From Bacteroidota bacterium (GTDB lineage: Bacteria > Bacteroidota > Bacteroidia > Bacteroidales > VadinHA17): a stretch of 55,054 bases of DNA. Shown one piece after another: positions 47,301-52,329 of the stretch; the first letter of the stretch is position 1; the number at the start of each line of letters is the position of its first letter. The notes under the pieces are model-generated. The model made no database searches and was not told the origin of the DNA. It saw only the letters and a program-made list of their open reading frames with translations. Position numbers and translations under genes: made by a program. The stretch covers positions 1 through 55,054 of the forward strand of contig JADKBL010000030.1 in NCBI GenBank assembly GCA_016718875.1. Direction: 5' to 3'.

Positions 47301-47471
47301 CCTGGCATCATCAAAAGTCAGACTGATAGCCATTTTCTTTCCATCGGGCCAGGGAAATGCTGTTGATGTCTTTTTTGAATCCTTGTCATATGCCTGACCT
47401 GAGACAATATTTGTAATTATTGTTAAAATGATTGTCAGGAACATATAGTTCACCGGGTTTCTTCTGATCAT
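44361..47471 (-). CDS. CE4 polysaccharide deacetylase-GH3 glycosidase fusion
   Basis: 1036 residues with a signal peptide (MFLTIILTIITNIVSG). Residues about 45-280 are a CE4/NodB-like domain, with metal motifs LTFDDARLS and NHSVLHP. Residues about 300-900 are a GH3 two-domain glycosidase, followed by a C-terminal fibronectin-III-like domain (GKEVVQLYIRDL). In the GH3 part the usual nucleophile motif S-D-x is SEGGG, with Glu576 in place of Asp. The usual KH motif reads GLCHYPGQSQ, keeping His497 but not Lys. The context is a glycan-active operon with the ceramidase-like gene. Confidence 0.9.
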   Translation of the reverse strand: MIRRNPVNYMFLTIILTIITNIVSGQAYDKDSKKTSTAFPWPDGKKMAISLTFDDARLSQIDKGIPLLDKYGVKGTFYVSPASLLLRLEGWKKAVKDGHDIGNHSVLHPCTGNFTWAREKALENYTLLSMKSELDSASNIIKSMLGVIPNSFAYPCGQKFIGKGINTQSYIPLIASSFESGRGWLDEAANDPSYCDMAQLTGMELDGKSFDQILKLIETAKTNGQWLVLAGHEMNDDGVQTSRLATLEAICKYASDPANGIWIDNVHNIAAYVKEKRGEMVYSPLPVYKNPVYPVNVRVADLLGKMTLEEKIGQMNMPCVYEGPLGRTTEEKTIAVRKLSEGTFDGMPGPIGGFFTLANTILHQGTLQQANFFNELQKTAIEKTRLGIPLLQTEEGTHGLMCSGGTIFPEGLALGSTWNLDLIKNIYTVAAREARAVGIHQIFTLVVEPNRDPRLGRNQEGYSEDPWFCSQMAKTIVRAVQGTDLTAKDKVVSGLCHYPGQSQPASGLERGAMEISERTLREVFLPPWEAGIKEAGALGVMATYPAIDRIPTHGNEFILTKILREEFGFKGLVLSEGGGLGTLSYMRLAANEKETGELALKAGLDVGISYENGYIKPMIENVKEGKVSMELIDRAVTRILEQKYRLGLFENPYVDPARAVKVTHTEESRNLTLEAAREGIVLLKNEKNLLPLKKEIRSIAVIGPNADNEKNQLGDYTSKTVLQDIVTILEGVKSKAGNKTLVKYAKGCDVIGDKNKDIAGAKKIAKESDIAIVVLGENEWGAPDKTGTDGEGYDVASLDLTGSQEELLKAVYETGTPVVLVLINGRPLSIRWAAEKIPAIVEAWIPGEMGGVAVADILFGDCNPSGKLTITVPRHSGQLPSYYNYMPEKENWITEGWGKAYADMPATPLWEFGYGLSYTHFEYSNLQVTPLSTGAYGEINISVDVKNTGSKDGKEVVQLYIRDLIATVTVPVKELKGFSKISLKAGEKKTVSFKLKHDDLALYNKNMEKVVEPGAFDVMVGSSSKDIRVKGSFEIK

Positions 47472-47495
47472 GATTTCGAAGATTTAGTTGTTTAA

Positions 47496-48680
47496 TTATT
47501 TTATTTCTAGTATAGTACCTGCAATATGTCTGATCCCGTTTCCCTTGTTAAAATAATATGTCACAAGGATATGATTTTTGTCGATCATTATTGGCCATGT
47601 ATATCCGATATCACTGTTACCTCCATCATCGCGCAGAATAATTTCAGGAGCTGATGCAAAATCGGTGCACTCAGGATTAAGTATCCTTGCCCTGATGCCA
47701 TATGGCTGGTGACGATACCCATAGGTTAGAAGGACTCTGTTGTCGGGAAGGCGTAGTGCATTCAGAGGATGTCCCTGAAACCCCATTGATTTCCATTTAC
47801 TGAATGATTTGCCACCATCGGTTGAACGTGCTATACATGCCATGTCGTCAAATGATGCAGTACGTAAAAATGCAACTATATCACCTTTTGGTGTTTCATA
47901 AAGTGATGTTTCATTGAATGTTACAGAGTCATCCTGTGCAATGGGACAGGAGTATTCCCAATTCAATCCTTTATCACCTGAAGTCATAAGATAGACTGCT
48001 GTAACTGCCTTCTCATCAGATGATGCCACAGCCCAAAGTATACGTCCATCTTTTGATTCACAAAGAGCACCTCTGTTATACGCAGGAAGTTTTTTTCCGT
48101 AAGCATTGAAGTACACTTCGGAAGGAACCGGAGCAGGGTAGATTACCGGGCCCCCGTTTTTGCCACCATTCATTGATCTTGTCAGGTAACCACCAAGAAA
48201 TATAGCACCTCCGGCCGGAGCATAAGGCTGTTTAAGATTTGGTATTCCATCAGGCCTGACAAAAGCCCAGCCATAGCTTGAACAGAGCAATGTGCCATCT
48301 TTTAGCTGCAGAAGGCAGGGATCCTGCGATCCTCCAAAAGGATGAGCATAAATCAGTTCAGGTTCCTTTGACCATGTTTCGCCATCCTTTGACCGCACAA
48401 GGACCAGGAAGCTGTTGGGATCTACATGGCTGTTCCATCCTTCACCAAAAATATGGCGGTTGGGTGCTCTTCTGAAAGCAACAATCAATTCACCATCAGG
48501 TCGTTTTATAACGGAAGGGAAGGCGGAATAAAACATTGAATCCTGATAAATGACAATGTCTTTTACCTTCACCAGTTCTGAAACCTTTGACCCGGCCTCT
48601 TGTTTATTCTCTGTGCAGGAAACTGCTAAGAGGCAAATAACAGGAATTATCCTGTATAATGATCTGAAGTTGGAATTCAT
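47496..48680 (-). CDS. BNR-repeat sialidase-like lipoprotein
   Basis: 394 residues with a lipoprotein signal (VICLLAVSCTEN, Cys about 22), so it is attached to a membrane. Asp-box repeats SKDGETWSKE, SGDKGLNWEYS and STDGGKSFSKW mark a six-bladed BNR propeller of the sialidase superfamily. An Arg in FRRAPNRH could belong to the carboxylate-binding Arg triad, but the full triad and the Tyr/Glu nucleophile pair cannot be assigned by eye. It may be an exo-alpha-sialidase or a related non-sialic hydrolase. It is upstream of the CE4-GH3 gene on the same strand, with a 24-base gap. Confidence 0.82.
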   Translation of the reverse strand: MNSNFRSLYRIIPVICLLAVSCTENKQEAGSKVSELVKVKDIVIYQDSMFYSAFPSVIKRPDGELIVAFRRAPNRHIFGEGWNSHVDPNSFLVLVRSKDGETWSKEPELIYAHPFGGSQDPCLLQLKDGTLLCSSYGWAFVRPDGIPNLKQPYAPAGGAIFLGGYLTRSMNGGKNGGPVIYPAPVPSEVYFNAYGKKLPAYNRGALCESKDGRILWAVASSDEKAVTAVYLMTSGDKGLNWEYSCPIAQDDSVTFNETSLYETPKGDIVAFLRTASFDDMACIARSTDGGKSFSKWKSMGFQGHPLNALRLPDNRVLLTYGYRHQPYGIRARILNPECTDFASAPEIILRDDGGNSDIGYTWPIMIDKNHILVTYYFNKGNGIRHIAGTILEIK

Positions 48681-48729
48681 ATTAATTTACTATAAGTAAG
48701 TGTCTTAACTGAATTTTTTATACTGCAAC

Positions 48730-48780
48730 TAACCCACCCCCGCCTCCCGCTATACGGGACAAGCTCTCCAGGGATGGGAG
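48730..48780. repeat. C-rich intergenic element, inverted relative of the one near 41060
   Basis: TAACCCACCCCCGCCTCCCG and the following GGGACAAG/GGGATGGGAG segment contain a reverse-complement match to the GTGGGGGTGGGTTA part at about 41071-41084. The two copies bracket the 41.1-48.7 kb hydrolase block in opposite orientations. Confidence 0.55.
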
Positions 48781-48812
48781 CCTAATATTACCTGAGTTCA
48801 TCAACTTTTCGT

Positions 48813-48847
48813 CCTGCGCCCTGCGCCCTGAGCCCTGCGTCCTGTGC
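48813..48847 (+). repeat. Heptanucleotide tandem repeat (CCTGCGC), five units
   Basis: CCTGCGC, CCTGCGC, CCTGAGC, CCTGCGT, CCTGTGC in register, ending four bases before the M28 peptidase stop codon (minus strand). Confidence 0.75.
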
Positions 48848-48850
48848 CCT

Positions 48851-49888
48851 TTATTCCGGTCTTCCGTTCTGATCAAGCCAGAGTACTGCAGCAAGGGTAA
48901 GCTTCACCGTGACTGCTGCATTTCTGTAATCGACCAGATTAGCCTTATCCTGTTCAGTATGATAGTTTGGATCACCATAAGGCATTGAACCAATGTTAAG
49001 AACCGACCAGGGAAATCCTGCTTTAATGAATGAACCATCATCATCACCAGGCTGTTTGCTCAGATATTTTGATTGCAAAAGTCCGATTGAATGTTTTGTA
49101 TTCAGCATTGCCATCATATCTGCAAGCTTTTCACCTTCAGGCGAAGTATATCTTGTAACATTTGTAAGCTGACCTGCCTGGGAAGTTGCTTTCACTCCAA
49201 TTCCATCCATGTTGATCAGAGCCAGAACATCCCTGCCAGATGCTTTTATTGCTGCAGCTGCTGTAACACTTGTCCATGGTATATGCTCCTCGTTGCAGAA
49301 GATGAACATCAGGGTGTGACGTGGCTTGTATTTATTCAACACCAAAGCCAGCTCAAGAGCTCCACAGGTACCTATTGCGTTATCATTTGCACCAGGTGAT
49401 TCAATCCAGCTCTGAGAATCCTTATGAGCAATAATTATTATCAGGTCATCCGGTTTTTCACTGCCTTTTTTTGTTACAATAATATTATTTGCAGTATAAT
49501 ACGGAGAATTTTCAGGAGGTGAGGAATATTGCTGGGATATTGGTTTCGAACGGTCTCTTCCAAAGGCACGAACCTTTGTCGAATCCAGTTCAGGGTGGTA
49601 ACCTGATTCCTTAAGTTGGCTTATGATCCGGTTATCAGCTTCCTTCAGTGATGAGATCGATTGACCCGGACGTGTCCAGTTCAGAACCCGGCGTGACAAA
49701 GGATCTTCGGAAAGATAATATACCGCTTTTTGTATTCGTTCCTGATCTACCTTTTTGGTGAGCTTTTTGAAGGTTTTCTCATAACCTGATTCTGACTTCT
49801 TAGCTGATTGTCCGTGAAGATCAGGGACTAAAACAATTGAAATAACAGCTAATACCAAATATAGTCTGATGCGATATAAAGTTCTCAT
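48851..49888 (-). CDS. Exported M28-family metallopeptidase
   Basis: 345 residues with a signal peptide (LVLAVISIVLVPDLHGQS). M28 zinc ligands appear in order: IIIAHKDSQSW (His, Asp), SPGANDNAIG (Asp), NEEHIPW (Glu pair), INMDGIG (Asp) and NYHTEQD (His). It is probably a periplasmic aminopeptidase or glutaminyl-cyclase-like enzyme; the co-catalytic zinc set looks complete. Its start lies 10 bases downstream of the PfkB stop, so the two are likely co-transcribed. Confidence 0.88.
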   Translation of the reverse strand: MRTLYRIRLYLVLAVISIVLVPDLHGQSAKKSESGYEKTFKKLTKKVDQERIQKAVYYLSEDPLSRRVLNWTRPGQSISSLKEADNRIISQLKESGYHPELDSTKVRAFGRDRSKPISQQYSSPPENSPYYTANNIIVTKKGSEKPDDLIIIIAHKDSQSWIESPGANDNAIGTCGALELALVLNKYKPRHTLMFIFCNEEHIPWTSVTAAAAIKASGRDVLALINMDGIGVKATSQAGQLTNVTRYTSPEGEKLADMMAMLNTKHSIGLLQSKYLSKQPGDDDGSFIKAGFPWSVLNIGSMPYGDPNYHTEQDKANLVDYRNAAVTVKLTLAAVLWLDQNGRPE

Positions 49889-49898
49889 TTATTTATGA

Positions 49899-50972
49899 TT
49901 AACGTTTGACTCTGGCATTACCTTTCCAGATACTCCAAACCTGATCTTCATCAGCCGGGAGAGCATAATCAGTTAGCGCGGTGGTCGCAAGTGCACCTGA
50001 GGCCCAACCGAACTGGATCCATTTTTCAGGATCCCAACCTTTCAGAATGGCGTATATCATTCCACCTACAAAACCATCACCACCACCAATGCGGTCAAGT
50101 ACATTGATCTCCCGTGGTTCAACAACATGCCAGTTGTTTCCCTCAAGCATCAGTGCACCCCAAAGGTGACTGTTTACACTTACTACCTGCCTTAGAGTAG
50201 TTCCAAAAACAGACGCATTGGGAAATGAGTTTTTTACCCTTCTGATCATCTCCTTAAAGCTGTCTATCTGCCCTGCAAGATCCTTGCCTCCCTCTTCAGG
50301 GCCTTTGATGCCCAGGCACAACTGGAAGTCTTCCTCATTACCTACCAGGATGTCAGAAACAGAGGCGATTTCTTTGAAGATACTGCTGAGCTCCTTCTCT
50401 CTTCCCTTCCAGAACGAAGCCCTGAAGTTGAGGTCGAAAGATATCAGAGTCCCGTGTTTCTTTGCCGCCCTTGCCAGTTCAAGGCAGAATGTACCTGTTT
50501 CAGGTGATAGAGCAGCAATAAGTCCTGACAGATGTAATACTTGTACTCCTTCCTGTTCAAAAAGCTTTTTCAGATCAAAGTCCTTCACATTAAGCGTTCT
50601 TCCTACCTCTCCGGCTCTGTCGTTATGAACTCTCGGACCACGTGTCCCAAAGCCACTATCAGCAATATTGAACTGGTGCCTGTGACCCCAGGGGCCGCCC
50701 TGTTCTACTTCGGCACCTTCAAAAGAAAGATGTCGGCTTGCCAGGTTGTCTTTTATGAGTCTGGCAACAGGACTGTCTTTCACAAAAGTTGTTAATACTT
50801 TAACAGGAAGTCCCAGATATGATGAGATTGTCGCCACGTTTGTTTCAGCACTGGTTGCCTGCATAAAGAATGTATCACTTGTGTGTACAGCCTGACCGTT
50901 TAAAGGTGTAATTCGTACTCCCATGCTTGTTGGTACTACAAGTGACCATTTGAAATTTTCCCTCAGTTTCAC
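49899..50972 (-). CDS. PfkB-family sugar kinase, KdgK-like
   Basis: 357-residue ribokinase-type kinase. The C-terminal signature is LDRIGGGDGFVGGMIYAI, whose Asp is the catalytic base and whose glycines form the anion hole. SAETNVATISSYLGLPVKVLTTF is the substrate-side motif near the N-terminus, and VGNEEDF is also typical. Length and motifs fit 2-dehydro-3-deoxygluconokinase, the Entner-Doudoroff-like branch for uronates, but other sugars are possible. It lies between the DegT aminotransferase and the peptidase on the same strand. Confidence 0.85.
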   Translation of the reverse strand: MKLRENFKWSLVVPTSMGVRITPLNGQAVHTSDTFFMQATSAETNVATISSYLGLPVKVLTTFVKDSPVARLIKDNLASRHLSFEGAEVEQGGPWGHRHQFNIADSGFGTRGPRVHNDRAGEVGRTLNVKDFDLKKLFEQEGVQVLHLSGLIAALSPETGTFCLELARAAKKHGTLISFDLNFRASFWKGREKELSSIFKEIASVSDILVGNEEDFQLCLGIKGPEEGGKDLAGQIDSFKEMIRRVKNSFPNASVFGTTLRQVVSVNSHLWGALMLEGNNWHVVEPREINVLDRIGGGDGFVGGMIYAILKGWDPEKWIQFGWASGALATTALTDYALPADEDQVWSIWKGNARVKR

Positions 50973-50981
50973 GTTTTCTAT

Positions 50982-51043
50982 GTTTAAAGTTTAAAGTTCA
51001 AAGTTTACCCTGCGCCCAGAGCCCTGCGCCCTTCGCCCTGCGC
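50982..51043 (+). repeat. Two adjoining heptanucleotide repeats of different sequence
   Basis: GTTTAAA, GTTTAAA, GTTCAAA, GTTTACC (50982-51009) run straight into CCTGCGC, CCAGAGC, CCTGCGC, CCTTCGC, CCTGCGC (51009-51043). Both have period 7 and fill the gap before the DegT stop codon at 51046. Confidence 0.75.
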
Positions 51044-51045
51044 CA

Positions 51046-52230
51046 TCATTCACATACCTTAACAAACTGCTCAGCAGCCTTTTTGATCTCCTCTTCAGAT
51101 GAATTAATATTTATCCCCCAGCCGGCTCCAAGTCCTCCGTCGACAACCCCGATGCTGATGTTCATACTTCTGCTCAGGATATCATCTGTTTTCGGATATG
51201 CTCCTTTGGTATGCGGCTGACCGATGCTTTTCAGGTGAGCAAGTACATGTTCCATATTTGCATAAACATGCCATCCGCTCTTATCGACAGTTTTTGAACC
51301 CAGGGCTGCTGATACTTTTGCGGCTTTTTCAGCCGTTTCAAAGATTACAGTGCAGAGTGTTCCGCAATCGCCTTCAGGATCATTAAGTGTTCTGAATCTG
51401 AATCCTTTCGCTTCTGTTATCAGGCTCTTGAACATTGCTCTTTTTTCACGGAGTACTGAAACAATCCTGTCGAGTTTCTTAAGCTGGGCAATAGCTACAG
51501 CAGCAGTCAGCTCATTGAGCCTGAAATTAAGTCCAAGCAATGATCTGTTGCCAACCTCTACACCGGTTCGGTTTGGAGTATGTCCCTGGTCGTGCATCCC
51601 AAAAGCTTTCTCATAGAGTGACTTGTCGTTTGTAATCACAAAACCGCCGTCACCCGTATTGATTGTCTTGAAGAAATTTAAAGAGAAGGCTCCAATATCC
51701 CCAATGGTTCCTATCTTCCTGCCTTTATATGAAGCTCCTGCTGCCTGGCAGCAATCCTCCAAAACGAGAAGATTATGCTTTTTTGCTACAGCCATAATTT
51801 TATCCATGTTGCACGGATTGCCAAGCATGTGAACAGGCATTATGGCTTTTGTCCTGGAAGTAAACCTTTTCTCAATGTCGTCAGGATCAAGTGATAGGCT
51901 TTCATCAATCTCTGCAAGGACAGGTACTAAACCAAGGAATATCATCGACGAATAACTTGCCACGAAAGTATATGCAGGGACAATAATTTCATCCCCCGGT
52001 TTTAATCCAAGTGCGAAAGCAGATGCCAGAAGTGCTGATGTGCCTGATGAAGTGGCGAGCGCATATTTTGCACTTTCATATTGTGCCAGCTCTTTTTCGA
52101 GAGTGAATACTTTTTTAAGAAATTTGGGATCAGTTTCACTGCCATAACGGAACAGATATCCTCCGTTCATTACCTCCATCGCAGCTTCCATTTCCTCTTT
52201 TCCATACCAATAGGCTCCGGGACCAGGCAT
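51046..52230 (-). CDS. DegT/DnrJ/EryC1/StrS-family PLP aminotransferase
   Basis: 394 residues with a strong SD (AAGGAGGT) before ATG 52230. The PLP lysine lies in FSLNFFKTINTGDGGFVIT. ATSSGTSALLAS (phosphate site), VPAYTFVASYSSM and LEDCCQAAGASYKGRKIG are family signatures. The family aminates keto-sugars on nucleotide carriers or forms aromatic or cyclitol amines. Here it sits with a KdgK-like kinase rather than with nucleotide-sugar synthesis genes, so the substrate is uncertain. Confidence 0.88.
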   Translation of the reverse strand: MPGPGAYWYGKEEMEAAMEVMNGGYLFRYGSETDPKFLKKVFTLEKELAQYESAKYALATSSGTSALLASAFALGLKPGDEIIVPAYTFVASYSSMIFLGLVPVLAEIDESLSLDPDDIEKRFTSRTKAIMPVHMLGNPCNMDKIMAVAKKHNLLVLEDCCQAAGASYKGRKIGTIGDIGAFSLNFFKTINTGDGGFVITNDKSLYEKAFGMHDQGHTPNRTGVEVGNRSLLGLNFRLNELTAAVAIAQLKKLDRIVSVLREKRAMFKSLITEAKGFRFRTLNDPEGDCGTLCTVIFETAEKAAKVSAALGSKTVDKSGWHVYANMEHVLAHLKSIGQPHTKGAYPKTDDILSRSMNISIGVVDGGLGAGWGININSSEEEIKKAAEQFVKVCE

Positions 52231-52329
52231 AATGACCTCCTTTTTATTAATGATCTATTATTTCAATATAAACTATACTGTAGCTCGAAAATCAAGTACA
52301 GGACAATCAAAAATAGGAATTTCTGTCAA

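Noticed and set aside
17282..51043. CRISPR array interpretation of the tandem repeats
   Set aside because: The units are 7-8 bases with no spacers, and there are no cas genes.
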